NCBI RefSeq assembly: GCF_000379725.1
Contig: NZ_KB903637.1
Coordinates: 1 to 56,833, forward strand
Direction of reading: 5' to 3'
DNA length: 56,833 bases
DNA from: Cytophaga aurantiaca DSM 3654
GTDB lineage: Bacteria > Bacteroidota > Bacteroidia > Cytophagales > Cytophagaceae
Positions 1-8,681 of this stretch are shown piece after piece. Numbering within the stretch: position 1 is the stretch's first letter; every line of letters starts with the position of its first letter. Made by a program: the position numbers and the translations under genes. The notes beneath the pieces are model-generated. The model saw nothing but the letters and a program-made list of their open reading frames with translations. It did not search any database and had not been told where the DNA came from.

Positions 1-68
1 TAGGCTGCAAGTGTAAAGTCAGAAATGGCATAGCTGAGCAGTACTAATAACCCGATAATTTTCTTTGC
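1..68 (+). rRNA. 23S rRNA, 3' end only (partial)
   Basis: The first bases carry the conserved 3' tail of a large-subunit rRNA, including the GTACTAATAA block near base 41 that precedes the end of bacterial 23S genes. The end near 68 is estimated from the usual distance after this block. The 5S gene follows in the same direction, as in a normal rRNA operon. The rest of the gene lies before the window. Confidence 0.85.
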
Positions 69-163
69 AAGAGTACTTTGATATACCACTAATCATTAGG
101 TCAAACTATTATCGTTTGCAGCGGAGTTCCAACGGAACTTGACAGTTACAGACAACATCCTTA

Positions 164-273
164 ATGGTGGTTATAGCGTTGGTGTTCACCTCTTCCCATT
201 TCGAACAGAGAAGTTAAGCCCAACAGCGCCAATGGTACTGCAGTCAAATGTGGGAGAGTAGGTCGCCGCCAAC
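164..273 (+). rRNA. rrf: 5S rRNA
   Basis: About 110 bases with the typical bacterial 5S layout. The 5' TGGTGG pairs with the 3' CCGCCA to close helix I, and the internal block CCCATTTCGAACAGAGAAG is a hallmark of 5S. It follows the 23S end by about 95 bases and is followed at once by a terminator hairpin. The ends are set by the closing helix and may be off by a few bases. Confidence 0.93.
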
Positions 274-281
274 TTATTATT

Positions 282-316
282 AAAACCCCTTCACTCTACA
301 GTGATGGGGTTTTTTC
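282..316 (+). terminator. Terminator of the rRNA operon
   Basis: An inverted repeat, AAAACCCCTTCAC / GTGATGGGGTTTT with one mismatch and a 5-6 base loop, ends in a run of T. It lies directly behind the 5S gene and most likely ends the rRNA transcript. Confidence 0.88.
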
Positions 317-590
317 ATTTTATACTACTGCCACCATAACATACAATCCTCGAACAAAAGCTATTACAGCTTAATGTACAGCTTATAATTATATATTTAT
401 TTCACAAAGGAATCTTATACTAGAAACATTTTAGTGTATTTTTAAGTATAATATAATTGGAGATATTTCAACTAGCTTATTTTAAATCTTCAGTTATGGA
501 ATGATCTTGATGTATTCAAATAATACAGATAGTGTGCTTTATTTATAGCAAGCGGATTTATTTATATTTTTAAAATAACATTTCTGACCT

Positions 591-1721
591 ATGGATCAAA
601 TTGCAGATTTTGTAACACATATATTGGGAACGGAGTCCTGGCCTGCAAGGTGGTTTTGCGGTACATGGAGCGATTTTCACGGATGGTTATACATAGTATC
701 AAGCTTAACAATTTGGGCTGCCTATTTCGCTATTCCATTTAGCATGATTTATCTGATTAGTAAGAAAAAGGACACACTACCTTTTCAAAGAATATTCTGG
801 CTGTTCATTATTTTTATATTGAGTTGTGGTTTAACACACCTTGTTGACGCAGTGATTTTTTGGTATCCGGTATACAGACTTAGCGCTCTTGTACTAGCGT
901 TCACAGCTATAGTATCGTGGATTACGGTTATCGGAATTTTTAAAGTTGTTCCGGATGCATTAACATTAAAATCTCCGCAGCAACTAGAGCAAATTGTAAT
1001 TGAAAGAACTCAGCAATTAGAGACATCAAATGATAATTTAATACGTCTAAATAAGGACATGGACAATTTCATCTATTCCGCATCGCATGACCTCAAATCT
1101 CCTGTAAACAATATTGAAGGATTGATTCAATTACTTAAGGCTGAATTAGACTCAACGAATAACAAAACAGTAGCTGATCTAATCGAAAGGATTGAATCAT
1201 CCACACATAAAGTAAAAAATACTGTATTAAATCTTACTGACATTGTTAAAATACAATCCAACCCGTATCAAGACATTGAGATGGTTGACATACGGGAAAC
1301 AATAAAAGAGATACTTCTTGAAAATGAAATGCTTGTTCATGAAAGCAAAGCAATCATAACCTTTTCGTTAAATATTGAGGCAATAGAATATAGCAAGCAA
1401 GCTTTTAAAAGCATACTTTACAATTTAATTAATAATGCGATTAAATACAGATCTCCTGACAGAATCCCGATGATCGAAGTGTGCTCTAATTACAATCCAT
1501 ATACAAAACGAAATGAAATAAGCGTAAAGGATAATGGATTGGGCATTGATCTCAATTTGCATAGAGATAAAATATTTAATTTATTCAAAAGATTCCATGA
1601 TCATATTGAAGGCTCAGGTATAGGATTATATATTATTAACAAGATTGTTGAAGGTAAAGGCGGCAAGATAGAAATTGAAAGCACAGTTAACGCAGGCTCA
1701 ACGTTCAAAGTAATTTTTTAA
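591..1721 (+). CDS. Sensor histidine kinase with ethylene-receptor-like membrane domain
   Basis: A 376-residue membrane histidine kinase. Residues 33-120 form three hydrophobic helices with the pattern YFAIP (45-49), CGLTH (79-83) and VPDALTLK (120-127). This matches the ethylene-binding domain of plant ETR1 and cyanobacterial homologues, where the Cys and His bind the copper cofactor. The position matching the essential Asp25 of ETR1 appears to be Ser38. A short coiled segment (130-158) leads to a HisKA domain with H166 (SASHDLKSP) and an ATPase domain with an N-box (NLINNAIKY), a G1 box (DNGLGID) and a late glycine box (GSGIGLYI). There is no GAF domain, unlike ETR1. A receiver gene follows after 8 bases and is the likely partner. 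The ligand is unknown: ethylene, another small molecule or a redox signal are all possible. Confidence 0.85.
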   Translation: MDQIADFVTHILGTESWPARWFCGTWSDFHGWLYIVSSLTIWAAYFAIPFSMIYLISKKKDTLPFQRIFWLFIIFILSCGLTHLVDAVIFWYPVYRLSALVLAFTAIVSWITVIGIFKVVPDALTLKSPQQLEQIVIERTQQLETSNDNLIRLNKDMDNFIYSASHDLKSPVNNIEGLIQLLKAELDSTNNKTVADLIERIESSTHKVKNTVLNLTDIVKIQSNPYQDIEMVDIRETIKEILLENEMLVHESKAIITFSLNIEAIEYSKQAFKSILYNLINNAIKYRSPDRIPMIEVCSNYNPYTKRNEISVKDNGLGIDLNLHRDKIFNLFKRFHDHIEGSGIGLYIINKIVEGKGGKIEIESTVNAGSTFKVIF

Positions 1722-1729
1722 AAAAGAAA

Positions 1730-2131
1730 ATGATGTACCAATCAGTATTATTAGTAGATGACGATGAAGATAGCAACTTCATTAGCCAGTTAGTAATAAA
1801 AAAATCCAGCATAACGGATTCAATAACGTGTGTAAAAAATGGTAACGAGGCGTTGCAATTCATTATTAATTACCAACCAACTAATGCAGATATTACTGAA
1901 GGAGAATACGATCAAATTATATTCTTAGATTTGCATATGCCTGTCATGGATGGATTTGATTTTCTGGCACAATTAACTGCGAAGATGCCAGACTATACAA
2001 AGCGAATTAAAATATATATACTTACCTCGTCAAGTAATCCTGCAGACATTGCTAAAGCCAAACAATACACGATTGCGGGCTATATAAACAAGCCGTTAGA
2101 TGTAAATAAAATTAAATCATTAATAGGCTAA
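1730..2131 (+). CDS. Single-domain response regulator (CheY/Rcp1-like)
   Basis: A 133-residue protein made only of a receiver domain. The acidic pocket is D10-D12, the phosphorylation site is D67 in LDLHMP, and the switch residues T99 (LTSSS) and K121 (NKP) are present. No output domain follows, so it probably acts by binding a protein or by passing phosphate on, as Rcp1-type regulators do for phytochrome kinases. It starts 8 bases after the ethylene-receptor-like kinase and must be cotranscribed with it. The insertion before D67 (about residues 50-60) is typical of the Rcp1 branch. Confidence 0.9.
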   Translation: MMYQSVLLVDDDEDSNFISQLVIKKSSITDSITCVKNGNEALQFIINYQPTNADITEGEYDQIIFLDLHMPVMDGFDFLAQLTAKMPDYTKRIKIYILTSSSNPADIAKAKQYTIAGYINKPLDVNKIKSLIG

Positions 2132-2139
2132 AGTAAAAA

Positions 2140-2166
2140 GAGGCTTTGCCGGATAAGCAAAGCCTC
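2140..2166 (-). terminator. Terminator for the small secreted protein gene
   Basis: A perfect 10-base stem, GAGGCTTTGC / GCAAAGCCTC, with a 7-base loop. Read on the minus strand it is followed by TTTTTACTTT, so it ends the minus-strand gene at 2194. It may also slow plus-strand transcripts leaving the response regulator gene. Confidence 0.8.
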
Positions 2167-2193
2167 AGAAACAAATTAAAACACCCTCTTGTT

Positions 2194-2487
2194 TTAATTG
2201 AATTGATTTTTATAGTTAGCTTTAGATTTTTGCCCTTGAACATTCGTTGCTGCATTTGCATTAGCAGGAGCTAAAACATAATTTCTTTTAACAGCTTTAT
2301 TTGTTCTTTGGCTTCTAAGTGCTACTTCTTCACCAGTCATGTTTGCTCTTTTGTCAGTCGCCTTTTTAGCCTTATTTGAGTGCTTATAATTATTAACAGA
2401 CATCTGAGGATCGTTATTTGAATTTTGCGCAAAAGAAGTACCTAAACTTAATGCTACAAATGTAATTAGTGCGAATATCGTTTTCAT
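2194..2487 (-). CDS. Small exported basic protein, unknown family
   Basis: A 97-residue protein that I do not recognise. Residues 1-20 are a clear signal peptide (MKTIFALITFVALSLGTSFA, cleavage before Q21). The mature part of about 77 residues is rich in Asn, Lys, Ala and Arg, has no Cys, and is strongly basic, so it is probably flexible. It has its own terminator and a 5' region of about 120 bases. It lies between two signalling systems but on the opposite strand from the first, so a link to them is only a guess. Periplasmic or surface location is inferred from the signal peptide. Confidence 0.7.
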   Translation of the reverse strand: MKTIFALITFVALSLGTSFAQNSNNDPQMSVNNYKHSNKAKKATDKRANMTGEEVALRSQRTNKAVKRNYVLAPANANAATNVQGQKSKANYKNQFN

Positions 2488-2608
2488 AATTGTACAGTTT
2501 TTGTGTTGAATTACTATACAATTATACGCCTATAATTCAGGCGTGTAAGTACCATAAAAGCTGTATTTATTTCACGGTATTTTACTAGTGACGCATCCGT
2601 TAAAACCC

Positions 2609-3253
2609 TTAGATCAGGTTTAATTCCATTGCTTTTTTAATCAATTCTGCAGAATTATGCACTTCCATTTTTTTCATAAGGTTTATCCTATGTGTCTCTA
2701 CCGTACGAACACTTATGCATAATTTGTCTGCAATGAGTTTTGTACTAAGGCCCATAGAGACTTCTTTTAAGATCTCTTTTTCACGTTTTGTAAGAACTTC
2801 ATTCAATTGATTTCCCTTTATTAAGTCAGGATTGGCTAAACCATTCAAAATAATTGAGTAAATATCAGGAGAAAAATATTTTTGCCCTGAGCTTACCGCT
2901 TTAACTGCTTTAATAATTTCTTCATGATCCGTATTCTTCAGAAGATATGACAAAGCTCCTGCCTGCACGCTCTTCAGTACGTATTCCGGATTATCATGCA
3001 TGGAAAGCATAATAAATTTCACGGAATGATTGTATTGTTTCACTTCTGTAATTACTTCTATACCTGTCTTCTTAGGCATCGTAATGTCAAGCAAAACAAT
3101 TTCAGGATTTAATGAGTCGATTAACTGAACAAGTTCTTCTCCATCCGCAGCTTCTCCGATTACGTCAAATTCATCTATAGATTGAAGCAACGCTTTTATT
3201 CCATCTCTGATGAGAACGTGATCGTCGGCAATAACTATGTTAATCTTTTTCAT
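2609..3253 (-). CDS. NarL/LuxR-type response regulator
   Basis: A 214-residue DNA-binding response regulator. The receiver domain spans about 4-120, with acidic residues D10 and D11, phospho-acceptor D56 (LLDITMP), and the switch Lys in LLKNTDH. A LuxR-type helix-turn-helix covers about 148-210 (LTKREKEIL, then SVRTVETHR in the recognition helix). It lies 15 bases downstream of the HisKA_3 kinase at 3269-5161 in the same direction, so the two form a cognate pair. Regulators of this type usually bind inverted repeats as dimers after phosphorylation. The targets cannot be told from the sequence. Confidence 0.93.
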   Translation of the reverse strand: MKKINIVIADDHVLIRDGIKALLQSIDEFDVIGEAADGEELVQLIDSLNPEIVLLDITMPKKTGIEVITEVKQYNHSVKFIMLSMHDNPEYVLKSVQAGALSYLLKNTDHEEIIKAVKAVSSGQKYFSPDIYSIILNGLANPDLIKGNQLNEVLTKREKEILKEVSMGLSTKLIADKLCISVRTVETHRINLMKKMEVHNSAELIKKAMELNLI

Positions 3254-3268
3254 AAAAGCACCATTTCA

Positions 3269-5161
3269 TTAGAAGAACAAAGGTACGCAAATAGAAATAC
3301 TCGTACCACGACTACTCGATTCAATATGGAATTTACCATCTATCAATTTCGCTCTTTCGTTCATATTTCCCAAACCTTTCCCTTCACTCTTTTTATTTAC
3401 GTCAAAACCTACGCCATTATCCTTTATAAGCATATCAATCTGTTCTTCAGATTCAAGAACTTCTACCGTAATTAGCGTCGTATTTGAATATTTCACAGCG
3501 TTGTTAATCGCCTCCTGAACTATTCTGTACAAACTTATCGTGATGTCAAAATTATTCTTAGGTGGCTGACTGTAGCTAAACTTCTCGTAATTAAGTTCGA
3601 TAGGCAAATGATATAATTTGCTTGAATAATCAACAAGTGATTTTAGACCTGCCTCTAATCCAAAATCAATCAAAACAGCCGGCATTACATTGTTTGAAAT
3701 GCGTCGCAGTTCTTTAATGGTGTCATCTATAATTTGCTGAATATCTTTTTTACTTTGATTTTCTTCCTTCAACAAACCAATGCGTAATCTAATGGCTGTA
3801 AGCATCTGTCCTAAGCCATCATGGAGTTCACGGGCAAGTCTTTCCCGTTCCTTTTCCTGACCTTCAATCAGCGCACTTGTCTTTTGCTTCGTCAACACTT
3901 TCTCTTTCTCTTTTCCGTCAACAATATCATCACGCATTTTTAACAATGCACTGCCCAGGGTATCTTCATTACTTAATGCATTATATTCCGAAGAAAAATC
4001 ACCTTGCCCTATAGCTTCGGCAAATGTTGCGGTAGCTGATATACGCTCTTGTAAATTAATGATCGCATCTTCAATTTTTCCGATCTCATCTTTTGAGAAA
4101 TTTTGTTTTCGAAATGGTTGATTGAATTTACCCAGAGAAATATTATCAATTAAGCGCGTTAAATTTTCAATCGGATTTACAATACGTTTAACAAGAACAA
4201 GTGTAACGATCATTAATGCAAACGAAATAAATACTGCAATTGCTAACATGTAATTGCGAATACTTACTACAGGAGCCATTGCTTCATTCAAATCAATTTC
4301 TGAAATCAATAACCAATCAACACCTGAAATATTAATTTTACTTTGAACGCTGATTACTTCTATTCCCCGGTAATCTTTAATAACAGCACTATGCTTCGAA
4401 TTGTCCGGGCTGTATGGATTTAAGGTAGCTGCCGTTTTAACTAAAATAGTATGAGGTAGCGTACTTTGCAAGAAACGCGATTTGCTTCTCATGTAAAAAT
4501 CTGTACCGACCAGATACGATTCACCTGTTTGGCCCATACCTGAACGAATCTCCAGGATATCTTCCAGATATGAATGGTTAATAAAATACACTCCCCAGAT
4601 AGAAGCGTTTCGCAATTTAAATACGCACAACAATTGAGCATGTGCTTCATTAAATAAATTTGTTATATCAACAAAGAAAATTTCATTTTGCAAAGAAGCA
4701 TGTGTATGCTTGAATTGATGGTGTAAATAAGATAATGTAGAATCACTCAGATAATTGAGCCGTGATGTGTGTTGTATAACATGCCCGAGGGAATCCATAA
4801 AGACAATGTCTTTATAGGTAGGCAGCATAGATGGATTAAACAACGAATCATTGCTGTTGATTTTATAATTTTTATCTAAGATGTGTAAATTATTAATACT
4901 ATTAAGCGCATTCAATTGAAATTCATCATCTCTAATTTCTCTAACAATACCGGATAAAAAATCTTCTATCGATTTCTTTTTAATTACATTAACAGCAACT
5001 AATTGATTTGATGTTTTTTCAATAATTGTTTTTTTGAAAATCAAATACAGAATTATAGAAACAGTTAAGAGCGTAACAATCCCAATCAATAAATACGAAA
5101 TGGCAAGTTTCGTAGAAATCGTTAAGCGCTCAACAAAGCTAAATCTTGATTCTTTAGGCAA
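3269..5161 (-). CDS. Membrane sensor histidine kinase, NarX/DegS-like (HAMP + HisKA_3)
   Basis: A 630-residue kinase and the partner of the NarL-type regulator just downstream. Membrane helices are near 18-44 and 303-324, and they enclose a periplasmic sensor region of about 255 residues that looks like a double-Cache fold (fold not proven). A HAMP linker follows at 325-380, and the next 35 residues look like a second HAMP-like stretch. The HisKA_3 dimerisation domain contains H447 in ERERLARELHDGLGQ. The ATPase domain (about 535-630) has the N-box VQEAINNAVKYS and the G1 box DNGVGFD. The extracytoplasmic ligand is unknown. The gene is transcribed away from ppk2, and the 236 bases between them probably hold both promoters. 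Confidence 0.92.
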   Translation of the reverse strand: MPKESRFSFVERLTISTKLAISYLLIGIVTLLTVSIILYLIFKKTIIEKTSNQLVAVNVIKKKSIEDFLSGIVREIRDDEFQLNALNSINNLHILDKNYKINSNDSLFNPSMLPTYKDIVFMDSLGHVIQHTSRLNYLSDSTLSYLHHQFKHTHASLQNEIFFVDITNLFNEAHAQLLCVFKLRNASIWGVYFINHSYLEDILEIRSGMGQTGESYLVGTDFYMRSKSRFLQSTLPHTILVKTAATLNPYSPDNSKHSAVIKDYRGIEVISVQSKINISGVDWLLISEIDLNEAMAPVVSIRNYMLAIAVFISFALMIVTLVLVKRIVNPIENLTRLIDNISLGKFNQPFRKQNFSKDEIGKIEDAIINLQERISATATFAEAIGQGDFSSEYNALSNEDTLGSALLKMRDDIVDGKEKEKVLTKQKTSALIEGQEKERERLARELHDGLGQMLTAIRLRIGLLKEENQSKKDIQQIIDDTIKELRRISNNVMPAVLIDFGLEAGLKSLVDYSSKLYHLPIELNYEKFSYSQPPKNNFDITISLYRIVQEAINNAVKYSNTTLITVEVLESEEQIDMLIKDNGVGFDVNKKSEGKGLGNMNERAKLIDGKFHIESSSRGTSISICVPLFF

Positions 5162-5328
5162 TTTTTTTAATGTTTAGTTGAATGTAACCCAAACGCAGTT
5201 GAAGAATGTGGCAAATTGCATTTTATTATACGATTAAAGATAAAAAATACATTCAGTAAAAGGATGTTTTAATAGATAAAATTGCACTAAATCAGATTGT
5301 TGGGCACGCAAGGAATTGTTAGTTGAAT

Positions 5329-5336
5329 TATTTTTG
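5329..5336 (+). promoter_or_regulatory. Probable -7 box of ppk2
   Basis: TATTTTTG fits the Bacteroidota -7 consensus TAnnTTTG and lies 61 bases before the ppk2 start. Several TTG triplets lie upstream, but none is at the ideal 19-21 base spacing, so the -33 box is uncertain. Confidence 0.5.
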
Positions 5337-5397
5337 TAGATTTAGTAAAGACTCTTATAAATATACATTCACAACGCATTCAATAAGATAAATTCCT

Positions 5398-6306
5398 ATG
5401 GCAAAAGATTTTTCAAAACTTTTAAAGTATGCAGAAACGCTTAAAGTAAAACCGAAACAGCAGGTTGATTTAAAAAAGCATTTTCATACAGATTATGATC
5501 ATAAAATGCTTTCTCAGGAAGAAGGGGAAGAGCTGTTGCAGCTCGGTATTGTGAAATTATCTGAAATGCAGGACAAGCTTTATGCAAGCGGGCATCATAG
5601 TGTATTGATCATTTTTCAGGCCATGGATGCAGCGGGCAAGGACAGTACAATCAAACACATCATGACCGGTTTAAATCCGCAGGGAGTAAAGGTTGTAAGC
5701 TTTAAGACGCCAACTAAAACCGAATTGGCACACGACTATTTATGGAGGCATTATATAGAGCTTCCAGCGGCGGGTCAAATAGGCATATTTAATCGCTCTC
5801 ATTATGAAAATGTATTGGTGACCCGTGTGCATCCTGAATTTATTTTAAATGAAACCATTCCGGGTGTATCAAGCTTAAAAGACATCAATCAAAAGTTCTG
5901 GGATAAACGGTTCAATCAGATAAACAATTTTGAAGAACACTTATCTGACAACGGAACCCTCGTTTTGAAATTTTTCCTTCACGTTTCAAAAAAAGAGCAG
6001 AAGAAACGTTTTATGGAGCGAATTGACAATCCATCTAAAAATTGGAAATTTTCTATAGGAGATATTGGAGAGCGAGCCCGTTGGAAAGATTATCAACTGG
6101 CATATGGAGATATGTTATCGAATACTTCTACCAAACACGCGCCTTGGTTCGTAGTGCCTGCCGATGATAAATGGTTTATGAGATTGTGTATAGCGGCAAT
6201 TATATATAAAGAATTTGAAAAGTTGAATTTGAAATATCCGGTAATAACAACAGAACAAAAAGCAGATTTGGCAAAAGCTAAAGTGCAATTAAATGCTGAA
6301 AAGTGA
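5398..6306 (+). CDS. ppk2: Polyphosphate kinase 2 family, class III (polyphosphate:AMP/ADP phosphotransferase)
   Basis: A 302-residue PPK2 enzyme. It transfers phosphate from polyphosphate to nucleotides in the cytoplasm. The Walker A loop is AMDAAGKD (75-82), followed by the family motifs FNRSHYENVLVTR and the lid region with KKRFMERI. From memory, the sequence is very close to the C. hutchinsonii class III enzyme, which makes ATP from AMP or ADP. It is clearly not identical, which suggests a related species. Length is normal for single-domain PPK2. It is a single-gene unit with its own -7 box and terminator. The substrate range is inferred from the close relative. Confidence 0.93.
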   Translation: MAKDFSKLLKYAETLKVKPKQQVDLKKHFHTDYDHKMLSQEEGEELLQLGIVKLSEMQDKLYASGHHSVLIIFQAMDAAGKDSTIKHIMTGLNPQGVKVVSFKTPTKTELAHDYLWRHYIELPAAGQIGIFNRSHYENVLVTRVHPEFILNETIPGVSSLKDINQKFWDKRFNQINNFEEHLSDNGTLVLKFFLHVSKKEQKKRFMERIDNPSKNWKFSIGDIGERARWKDYQLAYGDMLSNTSTKHAPWFVVPADDKWFMRLCIAAIIYKEFEKLNLKYPVITTEQKADLAKAKVQLNAEK

Positions 6307-6323
6307 TTTGATTAAGCAAATGA

Positions 6324-6354
6324 ACGGAGGGTAACTACCCCCTCCGTCATTTTT
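6324..6354 (+). terminator. Terminator of ppk2
   Basis: Stem ACGGAGGG / CCCTCCGT with an 8-base loop, then CATTTTTG. It starts 18 bases after the ppk2 stop codon. Confidence 0.85.
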
Positions 6355-6579
6355 GCTGTTTGAAAGACTCTATCTAAAAATCTTACTCGAAAAAAAATCC
6401 CCGACGAATAAGTATACAAGTATACGGTAAATAATTCTATTTTTAAAATTATATTACATCTATTACAGATAAAAAAAACCTTAATTAACAAAAGTTAATA
6501 AAGCTTAAAAAGGCTAATTTGATTGTTTGAACATTGTTTTTGTCACTTAAGCGATTAATTTACTTGTTGAAAATAATAA

Positions 6580-6610
6580 AAAAAGCTACATGTATGACAT
6601 GTAGCTTTTT
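6580..6610 (-). terminator. Terminator of the superoxide dismutase gene
   Basis: A perfect 14-base stem, AAAAAGCTACATGT / ACATGTAGCTTTTT, with a 3-base loop, 22 bases after the end of the minus-strand gene. The A/T flanks make it symmetric, so it could also stop transcripts coming from ppk2. Confidence 0.85.
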
Positions 6611-6631
6611 ACGTAAGCAAGTAGCTAGAAA

Positions 6632-7237
6632 TTATTTAGCTGCGCTGTATAAAGAAGCAACTTTTGACCAGTTAACTACATTCCAGAATGCCGCGATATA
6701 ATCCGGTCTTCTGTTTTGATACTTTAAATAGTATGCATGCTCCCAAACATCCAAACCTAAGATTGGAGTACCTTTTACTTCAGCTACATCCATTAAAGGA
6801 TTATCTTGGTTTGGAGTAGAAGAAATTTTTAGTTCTCCGTTTGCAACAAGTAGCCAAGCCCAACCTGAACCGAAGCGAGTAACACCTGCAGCAGCAAATT
6901 GTTCTTTAAAAGCATCAAACGAACCGAAAGCCTTGTCGATTGCAGCAGCTAGATCACCAGTTGGAGCGCCGCCATCATTAGGACCTAAGATTGTCCAGAA
7001 TAAAGAGTGGTTATAGTGACCGCCACCATTGTTGCGGATAGCCGGAGTATATTTACTGATATTTTTGCAAATTTCTTCAATAGATAAAGATTCTGCATCT
7101 GTACCTTTTATTGCGTTGTTTAAGTTTGTTACATAAGCATTGTGGTGCTTACCATGGTGAATTTCCATAGTCGCCTGATCAATGTTCGGTTCTAAAGCGT
7201 TAGTAGCATACGGTAATGCCGGTAGTTCAAATGCCAT
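6632..7237 (-). CDS. sodA: Superoxide dismutase, Mn-type of the Fe/Mn family
   Basis: A 201-residue cytoplasmic enzyme that converts superoxide to oxygen and hydrogen peroxide. The four metal ligands are visible: H27, H77 ([11 protein letters not shown]), D163 and H167 (DVWEHAYY). Gly at the position before HYNH together with Gln144 in NQDNPL is the pattern of manganese enzymes. Iron enzymes carry this Gln in the other half. Some Bacteroidota enzymes work with either metal, so metal use is an inference. There is no signal peptide. tadA lies 57 bases upstream in the same direction, so some transcripts may be shared. Confidence 0.95.
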   Translation of the reverse strand: MAFELPALPYATNALEPNIDQATMEIHHGKHHNAYVTNLNNAIKGTDAESLSIEEICKNISKYTPAIRNNGGGHYNHSLFWTILGPNDGGAPTGDLAAAIDKAFGSFDAFKEQFAAAGVTRFGSGWAWLLVANGELKISSTPNQDNPLMDVAEVKGTPILGLDVWEHAYYLKYQNRRPDYIAAFWNVVNWSKVASLYSAAK

Positions 7238-7294
7238 AATAGTATATGTGTTTAAAATTGATTAATTAATTTTTGAATAATACATAAGTTAGAA

Positions 7295-7741
7295 TTAATT
7301 TCTGAGTTTACGAAAGAAATCAAGCAATAGCTTTTCACTTTCTTCGGCAAAAGGCCCCTGTTTAACAATCGTTTTAGGATGCATTTTCAAATCAGGGATA
7401 ACACTGTAACCCCGCTTTACATCCTTTGCAGCATAGACAACATTACTGATCTGCGACCAGGTCAATGCTCCCGCGCACATTACACAGGGTTCCAGCGTAA
7501 CATATAACGTACAGTCTACTAAATATTTTCCACCCAGGAAATTTGAAGCAGCCGTAATGGCAAGCATTTCGGCATGTGCCGTAACATCAGAAAGTAATTC
7601 GGTCTGATTGTATGCACGGGAAATAATCTGATTATTACTTACAACAACTGCACCTACAGGAATCTCTCCCTTATCAAATGCTTTTTGAGCTTCTTTTAAG
7701 GCTTCACGCATAAAATGCTCTTCGCTGTGTATCGAAAGCAT
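7295..7741 (-). CDS. tadA: tRNA-specific adenosine deaminase (A34 to inosine)
   Basis: A 148-residue zinc deaminase of the cytidine-deaminase fold. The signature residues are H56 and E58 in HAE and C86/C89 in PCVMC. TadA converts adenosine 34 of tRNA-Arg(ACG) to inosine, which is essential in most bacteria. Other nucleoside deaminases share this motif, but the length and the TLEPCVMCAGAL context fit TadA best. It starts 5 bases after the secreted unknown upstream, so the two share a transcript. Confidence 0.9.
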   Translation of the reverse strand: MLSIHSEEHFMREALKEAQKAFDKGEIPVGAVVVSNNQIISRAYNQTELLSDVTAHAEMLAITAASNFLGGKYLVDCTLYVTLEPCVMCAGALTWSQISNVVYAAKDVKRGYSVIPDLKMHPKTIVKQGPFAEESEKLLLDFFRKLRN

Positions 7742-7746
7742 AGCGT

Positions 7747-8421
7747 TTATTTTTTGTGCTTTTTTTGTTCTTCCAAAATTTGTTGCGGGCTCACTAAGCC
7801 TTTCGCTGTAGGCTTTTCAGCTACAGGAATGGATTTGCATGCCTGATTGGTATTTACGTGAATGGTTTGCATCATAGCACGTGCAATTGGCTGATTGGCT
7901 GCCTGAAAAGCTTTAGCACAATAGAAGTTAAATATCAATAAATGGTTTGCATTATCGGGCGCTAATTTTTCTGTATTAGTTTCCGCCTCACCAACAGTTT
8001 TAGCTAAAATCGAAATCAATAAGTAATGATATCCTTGTGTATTATCAAACAGTGAATTGTACTCGTATCGCACGTATGGCCTGCCATTGATAGAAATGAT
8101 GTCTTCCTGAATGAACATAACAGTATCATATGATTCAACGATTGTTGAATGAAAAATATCTTTTAGAATTGCCAGATCCAAACCGCCCCAGCGCGACTTG
8201 CTGATGTTTAAACCAAAATCAACTGTGCGGTCTAAATTGGTAAACATCGATACTGGTTTTTTTGTAGAAGGGTATTTATTTGCAATATCGTCATCCGACA
8301 TTTGCGTATAATCTTTAGGCATACCAACAGTAATGCCCTCAACCATTTGTTGCGTTTTCAATTTGGGTTCGCCTGCAGATAAAAGTAGAAAAGCGAATGC
8401 AATGAATGCGATATTTTTCAT
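7747..8421 (-). CDS. Exported protein of unknown function
   Basis: A 224-residue protein with an N-terminal signal peptide (MKNIAFIAFAFLLLSAGEP; no lipobox Cys). I do not recognise the mature part. It is a mixed alpha/beta sequence with the hydrophobic strands expected of a globular periplasmic domain, and it ends in a Lys/Gln-rich tail (EEQKKHKK). It is the first gene of a minus-strand unit with tadA (5-base gap). The link to tRNA editing is probably just shared transcription. The 260 bases upstream separate it from the divergent aspS. Confidence 0.72.
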   Translation of the reverse strand: MKNIAFIAFAFLLLSAGEPKLKTQQMVEGITVGMPKDYTQMSDDDIANKYPSTKKPVSMFTNLDRTVDFGLNISKSRWGGLDLAILKDIFHSTIVESYDTVMFIQEDIISINGRPYVRYEYNSLFDNTQGYHYLLISILAKTVGEAETNTEKLAPDNANHLLIFNFYCAKAFQAANQPIARAMMQTIHVNTNQACKSIPVAEKPTAKGLVSPQQILEEQKKHKK

Positions 8422-8681
8422 AAAACCTGAATTAGTCGGACAAGGTACAAAAATAGGCTTTTCGAAAGTAGTCTATGGCTTATTAAATATCACCCAATTG
8501 AGTAAAAAACGTTTAATTAAACAGTAAGAAAGATAACGTATTGAAAAATAGATATTTTAGTACTACAATCCGCATAATACATGAATCAGGAGACGATGTG
8601 TTTAAATTAAAAATATCAGTGAAATTTTATAAAAAACGCCTAAATTGTAGGTCTGTTTAAAATACTAAATTTAGAGAAGCT

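Larger units (their letters stand above)
6307..6631. other. Intergenic region between ppk2 and the superoxide dismutase gene
   Basis: A 325-base, very AT-rich gap between two convergent genes. It holds one terminator for each gene at its ends. The middle has no convincing ORF. The only other pattern I saw is GTATACAAGTATAC near 6411, two copies of a 6-base palindrome, with no obvious role. Confidence 0.7.

Noticed and set aside
3182-3475. Plus-strand ORF over the NarL-regulator/kinase junction
   Set aside because: It lies antisense to two clear genes and has no family pattern.
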